This document shows, piece after piece, positions 27,701 to 38,437 of a stretch of 64,000 bases of DNA; within the stretch, counting starts at the first letter, position 1, and each line of letters starts with the position of its first letter. The DNA is from Daphnia pulex. Its lineage: Eukaryota > Arthropoda > Branchiopoda > Diplostraca > Daphniidae. A program made the position numbers and the translations under genes. The DNA lies in NCBI RefSeq assembly GCF_021134715.1, contig NC_060026.1, positions 14,685,001 through 14,749,000 of the forward strand, written 5' to 3'. The notes beneath the pieces are model-generated. The model made no database searches. It saw only the letters and a list, made by a program, of their open reading frames with translations, and was not told the origin of the DNA.

Positions 27701-30174
27701 CAATTGTTTCTGCTGCTCCCTCGATAGCAAATTCCAGTACCCCCGCACAGCCTGAACCTACTCCGACTGCCACATCCGAATCGGCTTCTTACAACAACAA
27801 AAGCCCCAAAGGAGAAAACAGTATGGACACAGTCAATTAAAAATCTTTGTAATATTTATATTGTATTCATTTATTTATGTTCGCTTTTAAGGCTGTGACA
27901 GTACTGAGGACGATGACGATGAAGAAGATGAGGAAAACGGATTAACTTCTGCCAGCGCTTTCGGCACCGGCGGCCCTCATCCCTGTGTTGTGTGCAAAGC
28001 TGTTTTGGAGCACCACGGCCAGAGTAGACCCTTGCCTAAACATCAAGCTTCCCAATATGGATTAGCGGTAAGAAAAAAAATAAAGGAGCTTGTCGACTTC
28101 TTCCAGAGCATCGCATTAATCCGGCTGTTTGTTATTTCATGTAGGAAGTTGATGTCAATGCCGAGGCACGAGTTTGTAGCGCTTGTCGTTGTCGTGTTGT
28201 GAGAAGACGCATCGTCCAATGTCCTCTACCCACATGCCCGACTGCGAAAAGGCGAGTGAAGCGTTTGCGTCCATTACCAAACAAATGGAACGAAATCCCG
28301 GCCGATATCCGAACTGCGTTGGAGAATGAATTTCAGGTATGGTCGATTGCGTTTTTTTTTTTTTACGATCGCGGTTAGTTCATTTTTACAACTTTTCCCC
28401 AGATCGGACAAGACATGCCCAAATGCTGTTCGACTTGTTGCAATCGCATCAGCCGCAAATTAGCTGCGCTTACTGGGCAAGCGCCCACCGGTCAAACCGA
28501 AGGCTCGAGTATTGCATCTGAATCGGTTCAAGACGAAACGAATGCGCCGAGAACAGAGGAAAGCAGCGTAACATCGGGTCCACCAGCGGGGAATTCTGTC
28601 GTTGTCGATGTCAAGCCCGAAATAGCTCCAAATAGAGAAGAAGGTCCAGTGGTGGAGGAGAAAACGGTTCGCCAGGAACCGCAGATTTTGCCTCCTCATC
28701 CGCTGACGATGGTGGAGCCGCGTCCTGTGGCCAGAATCATTCAACCTGTTGGTGCAGACAACTCAGAAACGGACAGTGCCGATGAAATGGGGGCCAGTCA
28801 GAATGCGGCAGCCGAAGCTCAAGCCAACAACAACAACATCAACCCGCATGCCAATGTCAGTCGCAGTAACGGCAATATTGGACAGGTATTGATCGATGTT
28901 ATTCTGCCATCGAAAAGACAAGTCCCGAGAATATCTTTGTTACAGGAGGCCTTGACCGTGCGAGATTTAGTGTCTAATGTCATTGAGAGTCACTTGAAAC
29001 GATCTGATCTTCAGCACATGTCTGCTCCGCTCGGCGTTGGCTCCCCCGTTTACCCGCCGGGACCGTCGGAATCGCCGACCATCACGTCCATTCTGAAAGA
29101 TTCTCAGCGTAATTACGCAGTTGGTCGAAGTAGTGCGCCGTTGACGATCGTCACCAATACGGCGCCCACTCAGTCGCCACGTTTGATGATGTCGCAACCT
29201 CACGATATGAAGCAGCAAACGATCCTCGTTATCGATCAGCCTCAAACTGTACGTTTTCTTTGTTTGTTTTTGTTGTAACGTGGAACGTGTTGTAACTTTT
29301 TTGTTTGTTTTTTGTTTGGGGAATTTTGCAGTCTCATTCAGCCCGAAGGTCATCTCCGTACCCACCTCCTGCCGTTATGGGACAGATGTCACATCCGGGA
29401 AAAGCCCCTCTTGGTCCCAATGACGAGTACAGTGCCAGTCTCCCACGCGAAGGTTTGGCATTCCACCAAGTTCAGCAGACGATGCGTGACTTTGAGCGTG
29501 AGCGAGCGCGGATGAACCGTGACGTTGAGGGTCAAACTCTTGACTTGTCGATGCCCAAAAAGCGTGATAATAAGGATTCACTAATGCCGCCGAATCCATC
29601 GGCGCAAGGGCCGTCTTACGGTCTTAGTGTGTCGCCTTATGCTCCCCCTCCACCAGCTCACTCGAAGACGAGCAAAGAACAACAACAGCAGCAGCAGCAG
29701 CAGCAACAACAACAACAACAACAACAACAGCAGCATTATCGGGGCCCTCCTGGTTCGGCAGGTATCGACCCAATGGCTGGATATTCGGCTGGCATGAGAG
29801 CTCCAGCTCCTTACCCACCCAGATCGACTCCACCCGCTCCCAATTCTTCAAGACCACCAGCTGGCTCAATTATGCAGGGCACTCCGCTCTCTATCTCGTC
29901 GCCGTCTACAAATTCCTTACCAGTGCAGCTGCAAATACCGAGAACGGATGGGTTGATACGCCCTACCGTCCAAGGTCGTGAATCATTGACGGGTTCCATT
30001 ACACAGGGTACGCCCATTACTGTGAAAGATCTGGAGACGAGATCGGGTTTGCCACAAAGTGGGTCCCATTCTTCTCATCCTGCTTATGAAGCCTATTACC
30101 GAGGTATGCCAACGCCTCAACAACAGCAGCAGCAGCAACAACAGCAACAACAACAACAGCAGCAACAACATCAG

Positions 30175-30210
<36 letters not shown>

Positions 30211-32201
30211 GCCGGTCCACCCCGACTTCCGTATCAACCCGACCCACAGTCATATTCCAGACAGATGATCCTCAGCAATGATTATCTGTTATCGCAACAA
30301 ATGGCAGATCGAAATCGCGGTGGAAGGGATCGAGAACTACTCGGAGGATCTTTACAACCTCAAATGCCCGTCACCTCGAGACCAAACGATCGACAACCTC
30401 CGCCTCCCCCTTCTCACCCAGCGTATCAACACAGACCTCCGTCGCCCATGTATGTGCAAAAACTTCCTTCCTACGTCATGGATCAACACCATGGCTACCC
30501 TTCGCATTCGAGTGGTGGTGGACTCCCTCCTCCACTCCAACAACACCAGCCCCCACCGCAGCACCAACAGCCGCCTCAACCCCAACAGCAGAGGCAAGGA
30601 GTCATCCAGCGAAATTCGTCCGTGCCTTCAGCGCGCCAACCTGATCCACGACCGTCCCCGCCCGCTCCCAACCCGTTACAGCAACAAAATAATCAAGGGC
30701 GGACATCTTCGCCGGGTGGACTCCTTAATCTGGGACCTGGAGGAGGAGGTCTCCATTCCAGCAGCCGACCCAATTCGATTGTCGGTGGTGCTCCTCCCGT
30801 TTCCATTTCTCCAAGGGGCGACTCGATTTACGTGCACGACGCATTCGCTTCGCTGGTCAACGCTGCCGCCGCTCAGCCGAGTCTTCCTGTTCCGGATCGT
30901 GATCGAAGGGATCGTGAAAGAGAGAAGGAAAGAGATCCAAGAGGTCATCTGCAGTCTTTGCCCGTTTCCAGGTAAATTAACGCAAACATTAATTTTGATG
31001 AAGTAGGATGTCATGTAACATGTTTTCTGCTTTGATTAAAAGGTCAATGCATCCGGATAGAAGAGAAGAAGCAATGGAGCGAACCATGGCGTACCAACGG
31101 GAGTCGCCTAAAATTGCCAGCGGCCCTCCAGGACAATCCAGTGCTGGCGGTGCGCCCGGTGGTGGTGACTCTACGCTAACGGCCGCCTCTCTCATCGACG
31201 CCATAATCACCCATCAAATCAATCAGTCTTCGAATCCTAACGATATGGTTGTCACCAATTCCAAAACCAGCAACGACAGCTTCTACAATCGGTTTAGGAG
31301 GAATGCTAGTCCTGTCGATACACGTGGAACGAGTTTAGATCATCCCCGTGCTGGACACAAGGAACAACAGCGCCATGAAGACGCACCTCCGCCATCATCC
31401 GGCATTCCGCCGCAACAACGGCCTCCTTCGTCGTCTCCTTCATTGCCCCCGCCACCGCAAGGATCCTCAAGCAAAGCTGCTTTTACATTAGGAGAACATA
31501 TTGAATCCATCATTGCCAAGGATTTCCATCAAGGATCTGGAGGAGGAGGAATGCCCATGCCCGGCGAGCAAGATTGGGGACCAGAATGGCAACGGCGTCA
31601 GGCTGAGTTTTCGAAATCCCGTATGGCAGCTCCCGAGTCCTTGATGAACGATTACGTCAAGAGCCGTGCAGCCCTTGATTATGCTGCCAAATGTCGGGCT
31701 GGCGAAGGGCAACAGATGCAAGATTATGGTCTACTTCGAAGTAGTGGTGGCGGTGGAGGAGGGGGAGAACCTGATCCTCGTCAACCCGCCATCTCCCCCC
31801 TTGACTACGTCAAGAAAAAGATCGTCGAAGTGATGCGGACTTCTTCAGATGGTGGTATTCCAGCCGGAGGAGGAGGTGGTGGTGGAAGTTCCAATCACGA
31901 AATGGCGCCACCAAGTTCACCTGCTGGCCGACGTGGAATCAGTCCAGCTCCATCGCCCAACAAAAGACCACGCATGAACGAGGATGAAAGAGGTGGACCC
32001 TCTCCAGTTGTACCGCATTATATTTCAACACCTTATCCATCCATGGGTTATCCATATTCTATCCAGCCTAACGTCCCCATGAGCAGCAGCGCTCCAACTG
32101 CCGTCACCTCCGCATCGACCAGTTCGACTGGCAACCAAACAACAGGCCAGCCAGTTGTTTTGCTATCCTCTCAATATGAACCTCTCTCAGATGAAGATTG
32201 A
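24730..32201 (+). CDS. Smrter: N-CoR/SMRT co-repressor (Smrter)
   Basis: Nuclear scaffold that joins unliganded nuclear receptors to HDAC3. Eleven exons (24730-24881, 24964-25906, 25972-26511, 26594-26761, 27015-27170, 27241-27820, 27892-28067, 28145-28336, 28403-29248, 29332-30971, 31043-32201) give 2183 aa. In order: [24 protein letters not shown] coiled coil, [21 protein letters not shown] with LPLYHQPSD (deacetylase-activation region), [18 protein letters not shown]1 ([42 protein letters not shown]), a 21-Ala tract, a Cys-rich module ([24 protein letters not shown]), two SIMQGTP/SITQGTP repeats, poly-Gln tracts, CoRNR-like boxes [23 protein letters not shown] and [12 protein letters not shown], and the terminal [11 protein letters not shown] that matches the N-CoR C-terminus. 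A second SANT domain was not found. The start may instead be 24799 or a Met in an unseen upstream exon. Confidence 0.95.
27433..27495 (+). repeat. Poly-alanine tract (GCN repeat) in Smrter
   Basis: 21 Ala codons in a row with mixed GCT, GCC, GCA and GCG, so encoded by an interrupted repeat rather than by a pure trinucleotide run. It follows SANT1 directly, where vertebrate SMRT has a Gln tract. Confidence 0.9.
29680..29733 (+). repeat. Poly-glutamine tract 1 (CAR repeat) in Smrter
   Basis: 18 Gln codons mixing CAG and CAA. The complementary frames give long spurious poly-Val/Ala frames on the minus strand. Confidence 0.9.
30118..30210 (+). repeat. Poly-glutamine tract 2 (CAR repeat) in Smrter
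   Basis: About 30 Gln codons interrupted by a single His, mixing CAG and CAA. It lies between the SITQGTP repeat and the conserved [15 protein letters not shown] block. Confidence 0.9.
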
Positions 32202-33316
32202 TGAAAACGTAACAAAAAAAAAATATATTTAAAAAAATTTGAAAAAAAAAACTTTAAAAAAAAAACTAAATAACAAAAACAAAAAAATCTAATAATAAGC
32301 ACGCTCTTCTTCTTTCCACTGAGCTTTGTAATTGGCTCTTTTGACGGCCAATACAAGGAACTGGATGCTGAACAACGGATCGCTTTGTTTCAGGTACTCA
32401 AATGAGTTGTTTCAATCCAGCAACTGAATTCTAAAACAAAGCTACACCCCTCCCCCATCATCATCCAACATCGTCTCTACTCCTTTGCCTGTTAACTTTA
32501 TGTGGTTCGTTCATCATCATGTTGTCTTTGAATTGGCTGATTCTTTCTCGAATCATCCGCAACCTTTCCGATAAGGTGTTGACTCGTTTTTTTTTTGGTT
32601 TCTACTTGCCCATATTTTTTTTTGGTATGTATGTGTGTTTTTGAATGACTTTTGAAAGTCTGTATGTGTGTGCATGCGTGTACCGCAAAGCGTTTTGTCA
32701 TTGATAACTGGAAGAAAAAGGAATCTTGGATGTACATTATGTGTGTATATTCTGTTGGATTTGGGACACAGGAGTGAATCGGTTCCAATACATGACCGAC
32801 ATTTTTTACGTGATTTCTTCTATATATTTTTTAAATTGTCAAACAAAGGTCAATTGGTTATTCATGTATTCAAATTTATAGTTGAATTGAATCGGTACGA
32901 GAAATCTTAAAATTTCGTCATGAAAACAAACAAATGAAGCGTGCGCAATAGGAGCGGCAAAATGTTTCGAACTTGTTCGAACTGCGTTGATCGAAAGATA
33001 GGTAGCGTTGCTGAGCTCAGCCTAGTCGGCGTCGGCCATATTTGAAAGAATCGAGAAGCAGTTACGTGTCTCGTATTTCCCGTTTCTGGAATATTTAATT
33101 GAAAGATTGATCTTGTCTATTTTCTGGAATCGTCGGCTTTTATTTGCTTCACTGGTTAATTTGTCGAAAGAAGGTGTTTGACTTGTCCGTTTGTTTCACT
33201 GTTCAAACCAGACAAAGGAAAAGATTTAGTATGGCTTCTGAATTTCATATACCAATTCAATGCAAATTCATTCTTTTTATCTTGTTTTTCTACAAAAATA
33301 GGTCTCAATTCCAGCA
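32202..33316. promoter_or_regulatory. Smrter 3' UTR and promoter of lola module 1
   Basis: 1115 bases. 32206-32300 is a very A-rich stretch that may contain the Smrter poly(A) site. From about 32408 onward the sequence is repeated at high identity at about 36059-36940, so this is the left part of a duplicated promoter/leader unit of the BTB gene. Confidence 0.6.
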
Positions 33317-34455
33317 ATGGATGCCGAAGAATTCTGTGTGCGGTGGAATAACCATCACCATGTTTTAGTTAGTGTCCTTGACAAATTATTGGAGAAGGAA
33401 TCTATGTGTGATGTGACTCTTTCCGCTGACCATCAATTTGTTAGAGTTCACCGACTAGTATTGTGTGCTTGCAGCAACTACTTTGAGGTTAGCTAATTAC
33501 TATTTTTTTAGATTATGGTAATTTGTATTCAAATGCTTTTATTTATTTTCCAGGAAATGCTGAGCAAGCAAGTCGACAAACAGGCATTCATATTCTTAAA
33601 AGATGTCAGTTTCCCAAATCTCAGGGCACTGGTTGATTACATGTATAAAGGAGAAGTAAATGTTGCCCAGGAACAACTTGTTAGTTTTTTGCAAACAGCT
33701 GAAGCCCTTGATATCAAAGGTGAGTTATTTTTTAACATTGATCCTACCACATAGATCCAATTTTGCGCTCTTGCAGGATTGGCATACAAAGAAGGTGACC
33801 AGTCTAAATTCAAATCTGGTCAAAATGCAAGGACTAATGCTGCCAAGAGAACATTAAGTGAATCAACATCAACTCCGTCAGTTGTATCGACTCCCAGCAA
33901 TTCTCAACGACCCGAAAATGACAACATTTCACACACTCCTTCTCAGAACCAATCATCCTCTAGACCAAAACCGCCTCCTCCCATGAAAGCTCATGTGGTA
34001 CCATCGGAATCTCCTACACATCCAGCGAACACAGACTTAGATGACCACTTTGTTGTAGTCGATACGAAAATGGAATCGGAATTAGAATCTGACCACATAG
34101 AAGACCAAATAGATAATAACGGACCAGAATCATCACGGGTATGTGTTAAAAGAGTGGCTGAACTTTTCTTAATAATGTTAATTTTTAATTTTTAAAAATC
34201 CCAGGACTGTGACGACGACTGGAGCACATCTGACAACGGCATGATATCCATTGTACCCAACTCGACCCGCGATATTACCTTTGGTAATATATAAACTCCC
34301 AGTCATAGTTTATAACACACCCGTATTTTTAAAAATGTATTTTTTTTTATTCCAAGGCCCCTCTACATCAGACACGCGAATGGGAGACAATGTTGCCGGA
34401 CCCTCAGGAACACAACCCAAGGCTAACAATTCATCTAGCGGCGCAGCATCTCGAG
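33317..34455 (+). CDS. lola: lola-like BTB common exons, module 1
   Basis: Five exons (33317-33487, 33554-33719, 33777-34138, 34205-34283, 34357-34455; 877 bases) encode a shared N-terminal part of 292 aa that ends in splice phase 1 (AASR then one G) and needs a 3' exon to finish. The BTB domain is of the lola/tramtrack/broad type: [76 protein letters not shown] Ser/Pro-rich, then acidic linker follows, with [14 protein letters not shown] and [13 protein letters not shown]. Compared with module 2 it has Val for Leu in FCLRW, Ser for Ala in TLAAD and Asn for Asp in FPDLRAL; the module 2 residues are the usual ones in this BTB class. Likely a nuclear transcription factor. Its 3' partner may be the exon at 35103 or the downstream finger exons. 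Confidence 0.85.
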
Positions 34456-35102
34456 GTAGGCATTCCTCTTCAATATTAGTCCTCTACTTAGTGCTAGATT
34501 CTCTCTCGTACCGTAGTCTGCTCTCTTTTTGATCCGCCTTCCTTCAGCCCCTTAGAAAACAGAAAGACCGCCTTGGTGTCGTTGTTCACGACATTCACGT
34601 GGATGAACTTGCATTAGTGTCCCGAATCAGGTTTTTTTTTTTTAAATTCCTTCAGTCTTGCAACATATCCCTTATTAATAAAACTTTAAGATGGTTTTTT
34701 TTTTTAAATTTCAATCATTGAACTTTAAGTTTAAAAATAGGAAAATATTAGTTGAGCAAACTAAACGTAAATGCAAATAACTTGTAAGGATATCAAACTG
34801 TGAATGAAAAATCCCACAGGATTGCAGTTGCGAAAGGGAAGTGTTGATACGAGGTTATTCGACACGAGGTGATTTAAAAGGGTGCCACATACACACCGTT
34901 TCTGTCTGATTGTTTTTACCCCACCAAAAAAAAACACGAAAGAACATTGCTCCATCAACAACCTTATTTAAACGGTTTTTTCAAAACCTGTAAAAAATGT
35001 CAGAAAACGTTGTTGGCATACCGTTTAGTAACGGAATGCTGATTAGTGGGGCTGACGCCCATACCATGAACTAATTATTCATTTTATAAAAAAAAAATGC
35101 AG
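34456..35102. other. Intron-like gap after lola module 1
   Basis: 647 bases. The first 215 are shared with the region after module 2; 34680-35102 is unique to this copy, AT-rich, with several A and T runs and no convincing gene. Confidence 0.5.
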
Positions 35103-35500
35103 AACTAAGAGCGAAAAGAAATGAAGAAACACTGGGAGCGAGGGAATTGAGATTGCGTGCTGTTAGGGAACGTTACGCCGCAAGGAAACGTAATAAAACC
35201 CAAGAAGAAAATATCCTATATCGGGCTGAACAGGCTAAACGACAACGTAAAGCACGTCAACAGGAAACGCCCGAAAAGAGAGAAGAAAGACGCAGAAAAA
35301 ATAGAGAATACTATCAGATTCGACGTGCAGCAGAAGAAGCCGAAGCTGATCTTGCGAGAAGACGCGTAGAAGAAATGCATCAAGGAATTCGTCTTACTGA
35401 AGAAAAACAGGAGGTGGCGGGATTAATCGTATTTCTGGCCTCTACATCAGACACGCGAATGGGAGACAATATTGCCGGACCCTCAGGAACACAACCCTAG
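35103..35500 (+). CDS. Arg/Glu-rich candidate terminal exon of lola module 1
   Basis: An open stretch of 132 codons beginning after a TGCAG acceptor and ending at a TAG. Spliced to the phase 1 donor at 34455 it reads in frame (877 + 398 = 1275 bases). The first 110 residues are a highly charged, probably helical region: ELRAKRNEETLGARELRL, RERYAARKRNKTQEE, then RQQETPEKREERRRKNREYY and RRAAEEAEADLARRRVEEM. The last 20 residues ([19 protein letters not shown]) are a third copy of the lola fifth exon, fused in frame and cut by a stop. The R-x-x-ETPE-x-R-x-x-R style resembles repeats at the N-terminus of some Helitron-encoded proteins of arthropods, which is an inference. The acceptor has a poor, A-rich pyrimidine tract, so use of the exon is unproven. 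Confidence 0.45.
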
Positions 35501-35584
35501 GCTAACAATTCATCTAGCGTCGCTGCATCTCGAGGTAGGCATTCCTCTTCAATATTAGTTCTCTACTTAGTGTTGTTATTAGTC

Positions 35585-36067
35585 TTTGCCCGTTTCCAGG
35601 TAAATTAACGCAAACATTAATTGATGAAGTAGTATGTCATGTAACATGTTTTCTGCTTTGACTAAAGGGGAATGCATCCGGACAGAAGAGAAGAAGCAAT
35701 GGAGCGAACCATGGCATACCAACGGGAGGCGCCTAAAATTGCCAGCGGCCCTTCCCTCCCCGATCAGGACAATCCAGTGCCGGCGGTGCGCTCGGTGGTG
35801 ACTCTACGCTAACGGCCGCCTCTCTCATCGACGCCATAATCACCCATTGAATCAATCAGTCTTCGAATCCTAACGATATGGTTGACACCAATTCCAAAAC
35901 CAGCAACGACAGCTTCTACAATCGGTTTAGGAGGAACGCTAGTCCTGTCGATACACGTGGAACGAGTTTTGATCATCCCCTTGCTGGACACAAGGGACAA
36001 CAGCGCCATGAAGACGCACTTCCGCCGCAAAAACGGCCTCCTTCGTCGTCTCCTTCAGTTTCAATCT
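35585..36067 (+). pseudogene. Fragment of the Smrter 3' end
   Basis: A decayed copy of the end of Smrter exon 10, the 71-base last intron and the first part of exon 11 (source 30955-31440). It keeps [17 protein letters not shown] and [25 protein letters not shown], but small insertions and deletions and a TGA in place of a CAA codon in the CoRNR-like LIDAIITH region break the frame. The copy stops inside the Pro/Ser-rich part and joins directly to sequence matching 32408, so the receptor-binding end and the stop are missing. Confidence 0.85.
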
Positions 36068-36940
36068 AGCAGCTGAATTCTAAAACAAAGATACACCCCT
36101 CCCCCATCATCATCCAACATCGTCTCTACTCCTTTGCCTGTTAACTTTATGTGGTTCGTTTATCATCATGTTGTCTTTGAATTGGCTGATTCTTTCTCGA
36201 ATCATCCGCAACCTTTCCGATAAGGTGTTGACTCGTTTTTTTTTGTTTCTACTTGCCCATATTTTTTTTTTGTATGTATGTGTGTTTTTGAATGACTTTT
36301 GAAAGTCTGTATGTGTGTGCATGCGTGTACCGCAAAGCGTTTTGTCATTGATAACTGGAAGAAAAAGGAATCTTGGATGTACATTATGTGTGTATATTCT
36401 GTTGGATTTGGGACACAGGAGTGAATCGGTTCCAATACATGACCGACATTTTTTACGTGATTTCTTCTATATTTCTTTTAAATTGTCAAACAAATATTAA
36501 TTGGTTATTCATACGTATTCAAATTTATCTAGTTCAATCGGTACGAGAAATCTTAAATTTCGGCATGAAAACAAACAAACCAAGCGTGCGCAGGAACGGC
36601 AAAATGTTTCGAACTGCGTTGATCGAAAGGTAGGTAGCGTTGCTGAGCTCAGCCTAGTCGGCCATATTGGAAAGAATAGCGAAGAGCAGTTTACGTATCT
36701 CGTTTTTCCCGTTAGTTTTGTTTCTGGAATATTTAATTGAAAGATTGATCTTGTCTTTTTCTGGAATCGTCAGCTTTGTTTACTTCACTGGTTAATTTGT
36801 CGAAAGAAGGGGTTTGACTTGTCCGTTTGTTTCACTGTTCAAACCAGACAAAGGAAAAAGGTTTAGCATGGCTTCTGAATTTCATACAACTTCATTATTT
36901 TTATCGTGCTTTTCTACATAAATAGGTCTAATTTCCAGCC
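36068..36940 (+). promoter_or_regulatory. Promoter and leader of lola module 2
   Basis: Near-identical copy of 32410-33316, with small indels. It includes the GCTGAGCTCAGCCTAGTCGG stretch (about 36639-36661) kept in both copies. Both copies keep an ATG with the short frame MASEFH before a possible leader intron that ends in an AG just before the BTB start codon. Confidence 0.55.
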
Positions 36941-38077
36941 ATGGATGCAGAAGAATTCTGTTTGCGGTGGAATAACCATCACCATGTTTTAGTTAGTGTT
37001 CTTGACAAATTATTGGAGAAGGAATCTATGTGTGATGTGACTCTTGCCGCTGACCATCAATTTGTTAGAGTTCACCGACTAGTATTGTGTGCTTGCAGCA
37101 ACTACTTTGAGGTAAGCTAAATATTATTTTCGTAGATGCTGATGGCAATTTTTTATGCTTTTATTTTCTTTCCAGGAAATGCTGAGCAAGCAAGTCGACA
37201 AACAGGCATTCATATTCTTAAAAGATGTCAGTTTTCCAGATCTCAGAGCACTTGTAGATTACATGTATAAAGGAGAAGTAAATGTTGCTCAGGAACAACT
37301 TGCTAGTTTTTTGCAAACAGCTGAAGCCCTTGATATCAAAGGTGAGTTATTTATTAACATTTATCCTACCACATAGATCCAATTTTGTGCTCTTAAGGAT
37401 TGGCATACAAAGAAGGTGACCAGTCTAAATTCAAATCTGGTCAAAATGCAAGGACTAATGCTGCCAAAAGAACACTAAGTGAATCAACATCAACTCCGTC
37501 AGTTGTATCCACTCCCAGCAATTCTCAACGACCCGAAAATGACAACATTTCACACACTCCTTCTCAGAACCAATCATCCTCTAGACCAAAACCGCCTCCT
37601 CCCAAGAAAGCTCATGTGGTACCATCGGAATCTCCTACACATCCAGCGAACACAGACTCAGATGACCACTTTGTTGTAGTCGATACGAAAATGGAATCGG
37701 AATTAGACTCTGACCACATGGAAGACCAACTAGATAATAACGGACCAGAATGGGCATCACGGGTATGTGTTAAAGAGTGGCAGAACTTTTCTTATTAATG
37801 TTAATTTCAATTTTAAAAAATCCCAGGACTGTGACGACGACTGGAGCACATCTGACAACGGCATGATATCCATTGTACCCAACTCGACCCGCGATATTAC
37901 CTTTGGTAATATATAAACTCCCAGTCATAGTTTATAACACACCCGTATTTTTAAAAATGTATTTTTTTTTATTCCAAGGCCCCTCTACATCAGACACGCG
38001 AATGGGAGACAATGTTGCCGGACCCTCAGGAACACAACCCAAGGCTAACAATTCATCTAGCGGCGCAGCATCTCGAG
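36941..38077 (+). CDS. lola: lola-like BTB common exons, module 2
   Basis: Five exons (36941-37111, 37176-37341, 37398-37762, 37827-37905, 37979-38077; 880 bases) encode 293 aa with the same domains as module 1 and the same phase 1 end. The BTB keeps canonical residues ([36 protein letters not shown]), so this copy is probably the one under stronger constraint. Exons 4 and 5 and the intron between them look identical to those of module 1, and 34251-34532 and 37873-38154 translate to the same 93 residues. It lies directly before the zinc-finger exon array; all nine array exons start in the phase that its donor requires. Confidence 0.9.
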
Positions 38078-38437
38078 GTAGGCATTCCTCTTCAATATTA
38101 GTCCTCTACTTAGTGCTAGATTCTCTCTCGTACCGTAGTCTGCTCTCTTTTTGATCCGCCTTCCTTCAGCCCCTTTTGAAAAACGCTCTGGTGTCGTTGT
38201 TCACGACATTCACGTGGATGAACCTGCATTAGTGACCCGAATCAGGTTTCTTTTTCTTGTTTTAATTCCCTCAGTCGTGCAACATTACTTTTATAAGCAG
38301 ACACGCTGAAGATGTCTAGTTTTTATTGAACCCGGAAGAGGAAGAAAGGGTAGATAGACAGAAATTAGGTTTCATAGCTAAAGAAAAAACCAAATATTCC
38401 GAACTTGACGGGTGACTTTCTCCGAATTAATGTATAG
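38078..38437. other. Intron after lola module 2
   Basis: 360 bases; the first 210 match the region after module 1. Nothing else recognised. Confidence 0.5.

Larger units (their letters stand above)
30950..34670. repeat. Segmental duplication, left copy
   Basis: Source copy of a direct duplication. It runs from the last codons of Smrter exon 10, through the Smrter last exon, the intergenic region and all lola common exons, to about 215 bases past the fifth exon. The partner is 35575-38290. Introns and flanks match as well as exons, so this is a DNA-level copy and not a retrocopy. Confidence 0.85.
35575..38290. repeat. Segmental duplication, right copy
   Basis: Partner of 30950-34670, in the same orientation, lacking about 970 bases that correspond to 31441-32407. 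The left junction near 35575 joins lola intron sequence (ending CTCTACTTAGTG) to the end of Smrter exon 10 (TCTTTGCCCGTTTCCAG). Similarity to the left copy fades after about 38290. Confidence 0.85.

Noticed and set aside
29680-30210. CAG/CAA repeats considered as an expanded microsatellite insertion
   Set aside because: Mixed codons in frame within a conserved coding exon, at positions where co-repressors often have Gln tracts; normal low-complexity protein sequence.
30017-30253. Minus-strand poly-Val/Ala and poly-Leu frames
   Set aside because: They are the reverse complement of the Smrter poly-Gln codons and have no independent support.
30278-31006. 242-codon + frame overlapping Smrter exon 10
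   Set aside because: A shifted-frame shadow of a biased, Pro/Gln-rich exon; the real frame has clear N-CoR motifs.
32202-38290. Duplication considered as a retrocopy
   Set aside because: Introns, promoter and intergenic DNA are copied as well, so it is a DNA-level segmental duplication.
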